This document shows positions 37,001 through 46,821 of a stretch of 64,000 nucleotides of DNA, piece by piece (the stretch's first letter is position 1; every line of letters begins with the position of its first letter). Source of the stretch: Cornus controversa (lineage: Eukaryota; Streptophyta; Magnoliopsida; Cornales; Cornaceae); the NCBI GenBank assembly GCA_026545225.1, contig CM048845.1, positions 97,900,533 through 97,964,532 on the forward strand, given 5' to 3'. The position numbers were made by a program, and so were the translations under genes. The notes below the pieces were generated by a model that was not told the DNA's origin, made no database searches, and worked only from the letters and a program-made list of their open reading frames with translations.

Positions 37001-39330
37001 GCTTATGATATAGATTTAGTCTTGTCTTAATTTGATCTTTGATAATGGTTGGTTATAGGCTGTAACAAGTTGAAACTCATGTCGTTCCCATTTGCATCTG
37101 AAATGTTATATAAAAGTCTTCTCAGAATTGTAGTTTCTATGTACTGCCATACTGGTTTGGATTATGTACCACATCAGAAAACAACACAGTTCAGATGCAT
37201 TGAACATGGTTTGGGGGCGTATGGACAAATGACTAGACAAACTTTTATACTTTCAACTCCCAAAGGTGACTACTGAGATGGTACTATATGAAATTTCTAA
37301 GAATTGGTTTATGGTCTATCCTGTAAATCGAACCAAGCTGAACCATGTGCACCCTACCCTTGTATATCTCTTTCTTCTTCAGATACTAATTGTTTTGAAT
37401 TTCAATTCCAAATGAGTAATTTAACCAACAAGAAATTTTGGATTCAATTTCAAATGAATACCGAACTTGATTCAAACAATGAAATTCCATATATGTGGAA
37501 TAACGATCCATCAATTTCCAATTCCATATAATCGAATTCCAAATAAATTTCAATTCTGTGCAACCAAACACATCGTTACTGTAGCAGGACCAACTTCAAA
37601 AGCTCAAATAATCCAACGTAGTTATCAAGATATATGTCACATGCACAATTGTATAAAGTAGAAACAAAAGTACAACTAACCTCTGTGGTGGCAGTTCTAA
37701 ATAGACCCTCCTCTAAGCGTCTTACAATATCCATTACTCTCTTTAGTGATATTCCATGAGGATGTTGCTGCCGCTGCGAAAGAAATTCATAGCTGGAGAA
37801 AGGGGGGTCACAAAGCTAGGTAAGCACTCAGTAACGTAGAAAAAGCTCCTAGACATGCCATGCATGTTTAAAAAGTATTTAGTTCCGCAAAACATGTTAA
37901 TTAAGATATACAATAATAGTAAGAGGAGATGAAGGGTGGGAGATGAAGAAGAAGAAGAAATATAATGGTAGTATCTGTTGCATTAGGCTCCTCTGCCATG
38001 CCAAAAGTATGTTATAAAAGACAGAGAAAGATGAAAATATATATCATATGCAAGAGAACTTTATTTCTTGCTCATAAAAAAATGGAGTAGAAGTTACTTA
38101 TCAAAAAGAATGCAGTAAGAAGACAAACATTTATACTTTTATGCAATAACCTGTATTAAAATCAATCATAATCAACTTGTATATGCCTAAGATGCATATT
38201 ATCATCATCAGGAGTATATTCCCTCTTTTTGTTCATCCAGAGATTGGGCTGCAGCTCAGGCTGCAAATCATAAAAGAAGCATTTTTTTCTTCCTTTCTCA
38301 AGGGGAAAAAGAGAAGGAACTAGTTTCTTTCCAAAAGGGGGGGAAATGAGAGAGAGAGAGGGGTAAGAGAGTAAGAGGAACCAAGCTACTTGAGCTTGGC
38401 TTGTGTTGGCTAGTTGGATGCTAGCTTAAGATTGCTTGTCATATAAATGAGCCAAGCTTGGTAATATTTTAAAGTACAACAATTAATTGAGCTCGGTTAA
38501 TACCCAACTTGATAAGCTAACGAACATACTAACGACTATAAAACCAAACTACTCAAGCTTGGGTTAATATCCCATTGTGAGCTCCTCATTTTATTTAGCT
38601 TGGCTAACTTGAGTTGATAAGTAAATGAATTCCTAACTGTATCGAAACCAAGCCACTCGAGCTAAAAATGAAACTAACCCAAGTAAAAGATAATTCTAGA
38701 TCTAGAGAAACAAATCAAGCCCGAGCCTCATTTCAGAGCTCATAATTTTTTTGTGCTAAACTTGAGTAACCCGCCATTGCTTGCTTACAGTCCCAAAACA
38801 ATAAGTCAACTGGTATTCAATACCATCAAGCGAAGAGTTCATCCTCAAATTGCATGTAAAAACATGCCTTTTGACCGCATTCCAAATTTAAAATGTGGTC
38901 CTAACAAGAGTAAACAAATCATTTTCATACCCACCCCCACCTTCTCCAATTGTGCGTACACACTCAATTGCCTACAATAACAAACTTAACATTTGAGATT
39001 TATTTGTGCAGAGTGGCTGCACTAAGACTCAGCCCGGGTTCCCATATTTGGCAGCCTGAGCTTTACAGCCACAGACTCAACATAGCTAACACTCAGAAAC
39101 CTAAAATCTATAATGAATACAAAATAAATGTAGCAGTCTTACATCTTCTCTTGCATAAATCTGCGTGCAGGCTCCATATTATCATGATGGCCACCTATAT
39201 TTTGTATCTGGGTAGAAATGGAATTTCTATTCTGTTGAGGTAGCCCAGGCAACTGAGTGCCCGCCTGATTAGGTACCTGCCCTGATATCTGTCCGGACAC
39301 GTGTGCCTGTACATTCATCTTTATCTTCAA
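10306..39330 (-). CDS. HAC1: CBP/p300-type histone acetyltransferase, HAC1-like
   Basis: Transfers acetyl groups to histones in the nucleus as a transcription co-activator (family knowledge). Coding exons in transcript order: 39330-39143, 37792-37681, 35481-35169, 35097-34594, 34458-32687, 18667-18371, 18287-18009, 17193-17065, 15435-15235, 15095-14953, 14836-14524, 13650-13511, 12594-12516, 12380-11988, 10734-10517 and 10420-10306. They sum to 5,196 nt in one frame (1,731 residues; plant HAC1 is about 1,700). It starts [14 protein letters not shown] and ends AAEVAGHSG. Domains: Gln-rich region (about 100-650); TAZ1 (about 680-760, Cys/His cluster); KIX-like [19 protein letters not shown] (to 963); PHD-type finger with [12 protein letters not shown] (about 1060-1110); KAT11 core (about 1115-1440); ZZ1 (about 1440-1490); ZZ2 (about 1555-1605); TAZ2 (about 1622-1705). 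Exon 4's acceptor is the least certain. Introns are rich in transposons. The exact paralogue (HAC1 versus HAC12) is not certain. Confidence 0.93.
10735..11987 (-). other. HAC intron between ZZ2 and TAZ2 exons
   Basis: This 1.25-kb intron has a minus-strand GT at 11987-11986 and AG at 10736-10735. It contains a (GA)n run near 11861-11878 and, on +, a stretch ending in a poly(A) run that may be a LINE or SINE 3' end (separate entry). No further exon is needed, because the flanking exons are contiguous in the family. Confidence 0.7.
11480..11765 (+). mobile_element. Possible retroposon 3' end with poly(A)
   Basis: A stretch of higher GC content (GGGTCCAGTCC, GGGGCAGGTTTTGG, GTCCCCCGTTGATGAGG) inside an AT-rich intron ends in ATTTTACATACC followed by 14 A's. 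A poly(A) end on the + strand inside a minus-strand intron fits a retroposed copy (L1 tail or SINE). I could not define a 5' boundary or a target duplication. Confidence 0.35.
12998..13054. repeat. (AT)n microsatellite
   Basis: About 54 bp of AT dinucleotides interrupted once by ACAT, in the HAC intron between the two exons that share ZZ1. No other role is visible. Confidence 0.9.
13660..14523 (-). other. HAC intron, 0.87 kb
   Basis: This intron lies between the exon ending LLLMHK and the one starting [11 protein letters not shown]. It contains a C-rich run (13722-13743) and a region from about 13750 whose phrases (GGACTTGAATCCTGCATCTC) look like a reverse-oriented SINE-type sequence, but no boundaries could be set. 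No gene is visible. Confidence 0.45.
15555..17055 (+). mobile_element. RTE-clade LINE, 5'-truncated, in HAC intron
   Basis: Reverse-transcriptase remains read on the + strand: [14 protein letters not shown], then [40 protein letters not shown] and [16 protein letters not shown]. Downstream come the C-terminal phrases [13 protein letters not shown] and [20 protein letters not shown]. These are hallmarks of plant RTE LINEs. The copy ends in a (GAT/ATG)n tail (17037-17055), typical of RTE, only 10 bases before the donor end of HAC exon 8. It is 5'-truncated, starting inside the RT domain, and carries several stops (for example at 16025). Its sense strand is antisense to HAC. Confidence 0.85.
17194..18008 (-). 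other. HAC intron, 0.8 kb
   Basis: This intron lies between the exon starting [12 protein letters not shown] and the one ending GKSFDE. The sequence is AT-rich; an open + strand frame at 17611-17838 is unrecognised and judged spurious. Nothing else is visible. Confidence 0.6.
19620..19715 (-). mobile_element. Inverted RTE LINE scrap
   Basis: Read on the minus strand, this short piece gives phrases like the RTE C-terminal region ([12 protein letters not shown], compare [12 protein letters not shown] in the neighbouring + copy at about 20140). It abuts a + strand RTE piece head-to-head, so this RTE locus has been rearranged. Confidence 0.5.
19716..20575 (+). mobile_element. RTE-clade LINE 3' fragment
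   Basis: The + strand gives LDEMTKDFQ, then the catalytic RT block as [19 protein letters not shown] (the usual LFADD is VADD here), [47 protein letters not shown] and [11 protein letters not shown]. It ends in a GATGATGACGAT tail near 20575. It is strongly 5'-truncated, has frame breaks (for example after NESDG), and lies antisense to HAC. Confidence 0.8.
22134..22238. repeat. 52-bp tandem repeat inside L1 ORF1 region
   Basis: CTGTTCCAAAAGTGAGAG followed by TTATCTCAACCGAGACGGAGCAT is present twice, starting at 22134 and 22186, with one difference (GTTCAG versus GTCCAG). It is a small local duplication in the linker between the ORF1 and ORF2 regions of the LINE. Confidence 0.85.
25741..26766. 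repeat. Tandem duplication of about 513 bp in the L1 3' part
   Basis: Unit 1 spans 25741-26256 and unit 2 spans 26257-26766. Both begin TTGGGCCTGCTTCGAG and end in GGTCAAGGGGGGTGGTTTTCT. They differ by scattered substitutions and a few short indels, including a shorter G-run in unit 2 (GAATGGGGGG against GAATGGGGGGGG). The repeated segment covers LINE sequence downstream of the RT active site, so the tail is partly present twice. Confidence 0.9.
27795..28060 (-). mobile_element. Inverted RTE LINE fragment
   Basis: The minus strand reads through an RTE reverse-transcriptase segment: the [10 protein letters not shown]-like stretch around 27855-27895 and, around 27970-28000, the position of the FADD block (here degraded). 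It is homologous to about 19755-19915 in opposite orientation, just right of the L1 end. It is short and has no open frame. Confidence 0.65.
28451..28712. repeat. 131-bp tandem duplication
   Basis: Two copies (28451-28581 and 28582-28712) share AAAAATGAGATAATTTGACT at the start and CTGGCAAGGTTGGAACAAAA near the end, with roughly 8-10% differences. They lie in the 14-kb HAC intron and are not recognised as a known element. Confidence 0.85.
29593..30370. mobile_element. TIR element hosting a nested MITE
   Basis: The left end is GCTATGTTACATGGACT; the right end is AGTACATATAACATAGC, an imperfect inverted repeat of it. The exact 6-mer CTAAAA flanks both sides (29587-29592 and 30371-30376). No transposase frame is present. 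The interior is interrupted by the hAT-like MITE at 29771-30194, so the original element was about 350 bp. Superfamily is uncertain. Confidence 0.7.
29771..30194. mobile_element. hAT-like MITE, nested
   Basis: Ends are TAGGGATGTCAAT and ATTGACATTCCCA (12 of 13 complementary). The exact 8-mer ATACAACA lies directly outside each end (29763-29770 and 30195-30202), the hAT target-duplication size. It is 424 bp, AT-rich and non-coding, and sits inside the older TIR element. Confidence 0.85.
31170..31976. mobile_element. GTATCC-rich TIR element
   Basis: The left terminus is TAGGAAGCATGGA; the right terminus TCCATGCTTCCTA is its exact complement. Flanking 9-mers ACCCCAAGC (31161-31169) and ACCCCAAGT (31977-31985) agree at 8 of 9 positions, which suits a Mutator-like (9 bp) or hAT (8 bp) insertion. 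The subterminal regions are dense in GTATCCGATA/GTATCGGATAC-type motifs in both orientations. It is about 807 bp without a transposase frame. Confidence 0.75.
32261..32440. repeat. Imperfect tandem repeat of about 88 bp
   Basis: AATCACAATTACTAACCA followed by TAGTAATAGA(G/A)TTTTGAAAA recurs at about 32291 and 32388, each preceded by a GGCCAACCTTAATTTTT-like block. It is bounded by homopolymer runs and lies close to the donor of the 14-kb intron. No element class was recognised. Confidence 0.6.
35482..37680 (-). other. HAC intron, 2.2 kb
   Basis: This intron lies between exons 2 and 3 (RTATTE to [10 protein letters not shown]). It contains a C-rich/A-rich run at 36302-36330. Two AATTCCAAAT-rich stretches at about 36430-36600 and 37390-37575 resemble decayed MITEs; the second ends TGTGCAACCAAACA. 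No exon was found inside. Confidence 0.55.
37793..39142 (-). other. HAC intron, 1.35 kb
   Basis: This intron lies between exon 1 (ending QEKI, split codon) and exon 2 ([13 protein letters not shown]). The stretch at about 38380-38740 repeats AAGCTTGG/GAGCTTGGCT-type motifs in both orientations, the look of a decayed MITE. No clear ends were found. Confidence 0.5.
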
Positions 39331-40771
39331 GCGCCCTGAATCCCAACTGCTGCATAACCCAAAAAATCAAAAGTCCACCTTCTTAATGAATATCCCGTTA
39401 AATCACCTGCAATAATGCATGTTCACCTACACATGTTGTTAGATGTAATAAATTCCTTCATGTTGTATAATTTGAATCTAAATGCCATGGACCTAGAAGA
39501 ATGACAAAATCTATTAACTTTCAATTCAGTTTGTGACAACTTTATGATTGCTTTATAATTGGGGGTTGGGGGCTAGGACAACTGGACAAGAATTTATGCA
39601 AAGACAATTCACAAAATTTGAGAGTAAAGAAAGATATGTTAATGGAGAAAAATGGCAGAGCATAAAAAAATTTACATAATGTAGTGCAAGGAGGAGAATG
39701 AAAGCACTAAATTAAGAGGAGGAAAACAATAAATTATAAATATATAGGAGAGCACACATGTATAAAATTACAAAGACAGATTAGTTAAGGTAATTAGACT
39801 TCTTTAAATGAGTTCATAAAACATGACAAGAAAGCCATAAGCAATTGAATGCCATTTCAGGAGATTGAGGTGATTCAGTTTTGGTAAGTCTACTGAAACA
39901 TCAAATCGAATTGATCAAAAAATTAAATTATGCAAAATAATATAATCAATGACCAGGAGATCAATCATCGTGATCCAAATAATAGAATCCAATTATTCTT
40001 TATTTCATACCATGCTTTACAATCCATTGCCGATTGAAAATTCACTAATTTATCTACAAGACTCCTGCTGAAGTCTTTTGGACCATCATAGCTGTTAAAG
40101 ACAAGCCTATGCCCCAAAAAGAGCCCCTGGCTCATCAAGACTCAGCCTTGGCTCCTTATTTTAACACATGCAAGACCCATTCAATCAAGTGCACATAAAG
40201 CCCTTATACACACACTTTTTAGTAGGCTCTAGACTCAAGAAAAACATGACTTTACTTTTTGATAACAAGTAATTTTGTAAACAATATTTACTATGAAAAA
40301 AATAAATTAAGACTTTATATTAAATATGTCTTATGTTATGCAAATATAAAACATATAATACAACAGTTAACTTGACAATATAAGATATATGCGAGCATAA
40401 GGTTGATATAAAAGCGTGTTTCACGCCTTATACAAGTCAAAAGAGATGACCTGTAAGAGAAATTGATTATGGGTCACAAGTCGCAACATATAATATGAGT
40501 TAGATGTGAACTATTACTGCATGACAACTTGTATGTATATACACCTTGTATATGATAGCTGCTAGCAGTGGAAGAGACCAGTGTGGGTATTATACCTGCC
40601 GTGGACCACAGATGAGGGGTCCACTCAGCAGCCTTTTCTCCGCTTGAATGCTCTAAAGGCTGTTATATTCTCCTTATTCATGCAAACACGTCTCACTTTA
40701 ACATTCACATACACTACAGAATTAATAAAGCTATATACATACTCATTGTCATTATAAATGGATAAATCGCC

Positions 40772-40800
40772 ATTTAATGGTCATTACATGACCATTAAAT
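40772..40800. repeat. Perfect 29-nt palindrome
   Basis: ATTTAATGGTCAT, then TAC, then ATGACCATTAAAT: two 13-nt arms with no mismatch around a 3-nt loop. It lies in the HAC 5'-UTR intron and could form a hairpin in DNA or RNA. Confidence 0.9.
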
Positions 40801-41724
40801 ATCATATGATCGTTTTCAGATCTTAAACAACAAATCCATCACATTCCAAAGGTTACATATCATATACATTGCTACTTTATTTGATTATATTGTTTGTTTA
40901 AACAATATAGGTACGAGAGAAAAAAAACATGAAAAAGAGGAAGTGCAGAGTTGTAGATGGGTCTGCAGCTCTCTCTCCTCATGGGCATGTAGAGTCCATA
41001 AGATAGTTAAAGTAAGTGGATTTATGCATTTGCAAGCCCTACATTTCTGCGTCTTCTCATCACTTCAGCCATGAATTTTATACGAGTATGTATGAAGCAA
41101 ATGCTTTACTTGATCAATATTGTTTAAGGTTCAAATGACAAAAAATTTTAAAAAATTGCATAAATGATTATGGTGGAAAAACTGCACATTTTTTACATAG
41201 AAATGCAGCTTTGTGAGTTGAAATATTGAAACGAAATAAAGGTTATGTGAAAGAATGCTATCTTGTGATTTGTACAAGAACTAAATCTTATTGCGTGTGT
41301 GCTCGTACATGTATAGCCAATAGAAAATAGGTAGGGAATTTAAGCCCTTTGGTTGATTGAGAATTGTTCCAAAACTTGAGTCAAGGACAGCGGCCCGCCG
41401 TGAGAATGACCGGGAAGTCGTTGATGTGTGCGGGATACATATTGGGTGGATGAAATAATTCTATTGAAATTCTTAAACCAAAACTTGTTCTATGAGAAAT
41501 ATATGTCCATAATTTTATAATTTTAAACTCGTTACTTCATTAGCTTTAAAATCCACCAGGTATTGTATTTGGAATCTCTGGAATCATCAAGCTTACTCCA
41601 TATATTTACATGTTTTGACAGTGAAGAGGTCCGGACTAGCAGGGACAATACGGTGGCATGAAGAAGATAAATTAATATTTGTCGGGATTTTTCTAATGAA
41701 GGGCTAAATTAGTGTATTTTGTTA

Positions 41725-41830
41725 AGATGGTTTGGTAATGTGCAGCAAAGACCACTACATGAATGTGATACGATATGTATCAAGGGTAATGCTAAAGGAA
41801 GGGGAAGACAAAAACTAACATCGGAACTCC
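41725..41830 (+). mobile_element. RTE LINE scrap
   Basis: The + strand reads LRWFGNVQQRPLHECDT, then GRGRQKLT, which matches the C-terminal end of RTE elements (compare [19 protein letters not shown] in the copy near 16790). Only this short piece is recognisable. Confidence 0.6.
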
Positions 41831-42406
41831 ATCCGCTATCCACAAAATCCCACAAAAAGATTCCAAACTTGAGTCACCTGTAAGATAACTAAATTTCAAA
41901 AAAGTTGGATGTCCAAACCTCATCTGAAATTGGAGTTTAAGGTTTCAAGTGGAGAAAACAATAACAAGAAAAACAAGATTCTTGAAATAAAATATGAAAA
42001 ATCCATTAATTTGTGATAAATCATGTAATTAGCAAATGAACTATGTGGATACACATGACTTATAAATATTTGTTATCATACTAGGAAAATTTAATGTTCA
42101 ATCAAAATGACTTTGGTAAAGGAAAGTCAAATATGAGGTTATTCAAACCAAAGTTATCGATTAACAGTGATTTTGCTTCAATTTTTTTTTTACAAATCAA
42201 AAAATTGAAGATTTAGTTACCATTAGAAATCTACTTTTCTATCTTCATCCAAGGATCCTTTCCTTAAACTCATTCACTTGGAAGTATTAATCCAATTCAA
42301 ATATTATGTTTCAAAATTTCAAAATACAATTTTTCAATATCTAATTGATCCTTGGATACAAATGATGAAAATTTATATTTTTCCTAGAATCTCTTATTGA
42401 AAAAAC

Positions 42407-43716
42407 GGTACAATCCCATGACTTGAGATTGGAAAATAACATTTATGACAAATAATATGCTACAGATGCGTGATGAAGTCAAGCAGCAAGGTCAACACAA
42501 GAAGCTATGCAAATAAGTTTCGAGGTTGCTCACATAACCAAGTCCAGTCATTTAACTCAATAAAACTTAGATATGTAAGGATGCATGTAGCGAAGAACTA
42601 ATCAAATGGCTAAACAGCACTGACAGGTGGAGAAGGAATGGGGAAAACTTTTAAAGATTGAAAAGAAGAGACACAATTACAACTAGACCTGTAAACGGAT
42701 CGGATTCGGACCGGATCAGGCCTGATCCGATCCGATCTGAACCTGATAAAGAATATAGGTGATCCGATCTGATAACCCGACGGATTATATAATTAAATCC
42801 ATATCCGATTTGTTATTAATCGGATATCCGATAAGATATCCCGATCCTAAAAATATATAATTTTAAAAAAATAATAATAATTTCAAAAGAGATTAACAAA
42901 TAATGAGTAGGAAAAAAATAGGGAAGAAAAATAAAATATAAAGAAAAAAGTAGTAGAAATGCAAGTATTTGACTTTTTATTAAAGAAAAAAACTATAATG
43001 AAAGACAAAATGGAGAGAAGGAAGAATAAGAAGGAAATAATGATAAAAAATATTTAAATAGTATGTAAATATTATATGTTATAATATTAGATAATATATT
43101 TAAAATAAATTATATATTAAATTATTTCGGATCGGACTATTATCGGATCGGATCGACCATAATCCATATCTGATTTGTTTAACTAACGGATTATCGGATT
43201 CGGATCGCTAACAGATTATCGGATTGAATGTCCAATCCATATCTTAATTATTGGCTTGGATTCAGATCAAAATCCGATCCATTGACAGGCCTAATTACAA
43301 CACAAACAGGATTAAAGTCAGCTCAACCTGCTAACTACATGTGGTCTTCCAACAAAGTCAGAGTTTTAGCACACCTCGTGATAGGCATTAAGGTAACCCA
43401 CAAAGGAGAGATCTATGGTCAACAAATCAAAGAAGCAAAGATATTCAAAATGGTACAATCCCATGACTTGAGATTGGAAAATAACATTTATGACAAATAA
43501 TATGCTACAGATGCGTGATGAAGTCAAGCAGCAAGGTCAACACAAGAAGCTATGCAATAAGTTTCGAGGTTGCTCACATAACCAAGTCCAGTCATTCAAC
43601 TCGATAAAACTTAGATATGTAAGGATGCATGTAGGGAAGAACTAATCAAATGGCTAAACAGCACCGACAGGTGGAGAAGGAATGGGGAAAACGTTTTAAA
43701 GATTGAAAAGAAGAGA
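42407..43716. repeat. 265-bp direct repeats, 1,045 bp apart
   Basis: Copy A (42407-42671) and copy B (43452-43716) are nearly identical. Both start GGTACAATCCCATGACTTGA and end GATTGAAAAGAAGAGA, with about six differences seen. A hAT-like MITE and about 150 bp of other sequence lie between them. The arrangement looks like one copy of a 1-kb tandem duplication that was later shortened, or unequal exchange. Confidence 0.85.
42684..43293. mobile_element. hAT-like MITE with exact 8-bp target duplication
   Basis: The left end is TAGACCTGTAAACGGATCGG; the right end is CCATTGACAGGCCTA, whose complement TAGGCCTGTCAATGG matches the left end closely. ATTACAAC flanks it on both sides (42676-42683 and 43294-43301). 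Subterminal regions are full of GGATCGGAT/ATCCGATCC motifs. It is 610 bp and non-coding. Confidence 0.87.
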
Positions 43717-44103
43717 TGAGTTGGAGGAGTATGAAGCTGAAGGGACATCAGAAAATAGTATCATAATGGCCCCCATGACATCTCACGACAATCAGCATTT
43801 CCAGATACTTTGTAGAATTTATTACTTCCCACCACTGATACACGTAACTAGTTCAATCATTGTGCAGAATTTAAATGAGCTTTTCAATTATGAAGAATAC
43901 CCAACACCAGAAAGCAACATCTCGGTTCCAAACGATTGACAAAAAGAGCATAACACGATCAAAAAATAAATAATGCCACGATTAAACATGGAAGATGCAC
44001 CATATATCTCAAATTGCAACAAAACAACGAAAAGAATGAGCATTCTCCTTCTGAAAATCAGTAAAGCAAGAACTCAAAAAATTGCTAGCGGAAATTGAAT
44101 TAC

Positions 44104-44565
44104 CTGAGGCGCGAAATGAAATGGCTTGGCTTCGCTGTGCACAACAGTAAAATATTGAAGGTTAACTGATTTGCGTTGACACAATGCTACCAGAACCACT
44201 ACCGCTGCGACGCAATTGGGTCCTCAAGCAACCTCTGTAGTGATGACAATACGGTGTAGTCGCCGTTGATTAAAAATACCCATCAAAACCAAGTTTCGCA
44301 TGAAGCTGTCCAATTTTCAATATCCACGCATGAATAGCCCCAAAATCATCACATAAGCTAACGGAACAGAAGCACACTAGGAACGAACTATTGGAAAAAA
44401 CCCGAATTGGGAAATCAAGTTAAAACCTTAGGAAACCCTAATAGAGTTGGTCTCACAATCCAAAAATTAAAGAACAAGAAAAACACAAACCTTAATTGAA
44501 GAGGAAAATTATCGAGTATGACGATGAGGACGACCACAGAAGAGGATTCGATCAAAAAAACAGCG
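44104..44565 (-). other. Probable HAC 5' non-coding exon
   Basis: The minus strand has a strong donor (GCGCCTCAG|GTAATT, exon edge 44104) at the far end of the 5'-UTR intron. The sequence upstream is more GC-balanced than its surroundings, as expected for a leader exon. The 5' limit is a guess from a TATA-like run at 44586-44602. A further small intron cannot be excluded: AATTAAG|GTTTGTG lies near 44491. Confidence 0.45.
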
Positions 44566-44585
44566 ATCGGAGATTCTGATTGCTG

Positions 44586-44820
44586 AAAAATATATATATA
44601 TGTAGTTATATCAGCGTATATTATATATACGAGATTGTATTGTATTGACGAATGACGATGTATGGTGGATGGAGGCAAGAGAGGAGAGGAGGTCGGTCAC
44701 CACCCAAAGCCACGCGCGAATCCACACGCACTCTCGCACGCAAAGTGAACAAGATATAGCATAAGATGGAGAAGAAGAAATCAATAGTAACACTCTCTAT
44801 TGGTTGTGGGGGAGTCAATT
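44586..44820 (-). promoter_or_regulatory. Putative HAC promoter
   Basis: A TATATATATATTT run on the minus strand (44586-44602) stands about 30 bases upstream of the assumed transcript start. The 200 bp beyond it are purine/GC richer and end where AT-rich intergenic DNA begins. This is position-based inference only; the TATA run could be a simple repeat. Confidence 0.3.
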
Positions 44821-46193
44821 TTTCATAGGGTAACGCTACTCAGGCACAAAAATATAATAAAGGTAAAATAAAGGGTAAACTATTTACTATTGGCACACCA
44901 TTAATATTTTCTATTACTTTACTGTCATTTTTTTTAAAAATAAAATTACAAACACGTCTCTCTACTATATAATCTTTGATTCTTACATTTTTAATACTCT
45001 AATTGCCCTTATTTGATAAAGTTATAATTCTTGACTCCAAATTATAACTTCTCTTTCACGTTCTCTCTTTTTGTTTGGTGTAAAAATACTATTTTTACTT
45101 CTTCTCTCTCACGTTCCCTCTCCCCTCAATGTCTAAGTTAGAGGAATTATTAAGACAATCAGTATTAAAGATATTTCAGAAATCTATGAATCACTCAACC
45201 TTAATTTTTTTATACTTTATTCTTCTGACTATATTGTTTGAGTTGATTTTTAAAATATTATTTATTATTGTTGAATCAATTTATCAATATTTATTTTAAA
45301 AGTAGAAAAGTTTAGGATTCAATATAATGATTTAGAGAGTATATATCAAATGTATGTGATTAGGATAATAAAAGTTACGTAATTAGATAAGTTGGGAAGA
45401 AGTTAATAATAGATTACCTAGAAAAATATTTAAAAAAGTATTTGAGTTGGAAACAAACATTATATCAATGAATAAAACTTATTTGAAAAAAATTAATTGT
45501 ATTTAAAATTAAAAATATATATATATTTAGTTAAATAAAAATTATGATATACAGTTCTTTAAGAAAATTAATGATCTTTTTTTTTTAATAGAGAACTTTT
45601 AGAAATTAAAATATGAATAGATAAAAACATGACTCTATGAAATCGCTTTTCAATTGTAGTGGTCTTAATTTAGTTAAGAAGTATTTGGGGGCACCAAAAT
45701 TTCACAAATTGATGGTATATTTCTAATTTTTAATTTATGTTGTTTTATAAATAAGACACATGGAAAATAAATTACACTTTTGGTGAGTAAAAAGACAATA
45801 TTTCAATTTTTAGATTTTTTAGTTATGACATGAATAACAAGTTTCAATTGAAAAATGTCTCAACTACAGTATCTGGTTGACAATAAATGAATTGTTCTAT
45901 TATAAATCTAAAGCAAAACAAAATCAATCACAAATTACTTGAGATAGCAATGATGCAACTGAAAAAACTTTTTTTAAGAAAGATAAAATAGAATTAGAAT
46001 TGAGTCCGACAAATAGGATACTAAAAATATAAGAACCAAGTATGGTATAGCATATGACCACTTTTGTAATTTTACTTTAAAAAATGATGAGAATATAGTG
46101 ATAGAGAATACTGGTGGAGTGTCAACATCAGCTGCCAAATATAAAATTTATATCTATACCTATACTCTTCTATTAAAACTGTATATAATTTTT

Positions 46194-46572
46194 AGGATAA
46201 ATTATTTTCACATTTCTTGAGGTTTGGTTTAATTACCTTTAAATTAAAAAACTTGTAAAATTACCCTGACATTCCTGTGAAAGTAACGATTAGTTAAACA
46301 AAATCACATATAATATACAATTACAAAAATACCCATAAGTTATAACTTTTTTTGTAAAAATAATTTCAATTTAACACTACCGCCACCGAAAATAATTTTG
46401 ACATTTTGATTTTTGTTTATGTTAATTGACTTTAATGAAACTAATTGTCAGTTAATGGTAGGAGTACTCAAAGTAAAGTCAACCAAACCTCAAAAGAGGA
46501 ACCATATTTTAAAATTTTTAATCCAAAAATAATTAAGCAAAAACCTCATAAAAGATCAAGGTAATTTATCCT
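46194..46572. mobile_element. MITE with 11-bp exact inverted repeats
   Basis: Ends are AGGATAAATTA and TAATTTATCCT, exact complements. AATTTTT flanks both sides (46187-46193 and 46573-46579). Subterminal parts also pair imperfectly (TTGAGGTTTGG on the left, CCAAACCTCAA on the right at about 46485). It is 379 bp and non-coding; superfamily not assigned. Confidence 0.8.
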
Positions 46573-46671
46573 AATTTTTAATATTTATCTTTTAACCTAA
46601 TAAATAATAATAATAAAAGGTTATCGCCTTAGTTACAAAAATCTCTTCTATTTTATGTATGAAATTTACGG

Positions 46672-46821
46672 GACAAAGACTTACCTTCACATTCAAATAC
46701 TGCTCTTATATATCAAATTAAATAATTTGTTCAACTATTGCATGTTGACAAAGAGTTACCTTCATATTCAAATACTCTTCTTATATTTAATATTAAATCA
46801 TTTTTTCAAATTTGCTCACAA
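46672..46821. repeat. 75-bp tandem repeat (2 copies)
   Basis: GACAAAGACTTACCTTCACA followed by TTCAAATACTGCTCTTATAT at 46672 recurs at 46747 with a few changes. The short open frame across it simply encodes the repeat twice. Confidence 0.75.

Larger units (their letters stand above)
39350..44103 (-). other. 5'-UTR intron of HAC, 4.75 kb
   Basis: The acceptor TTATGCAG lies just upstream of the start-codon exon (exon edge about 39349) and a donor CTCAG|GTAATT lies at 44104/44103 on the minus strand. The intron contains a perfect palindrome (40772-40800), an RTE scrap (41725-41830), a direct repeat pair (42407-42671 and 43452-43716) and a hAT-like MITE (42684-43293). The remaining AT-rich sequence shows no gene. 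Confidence 0.6.
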
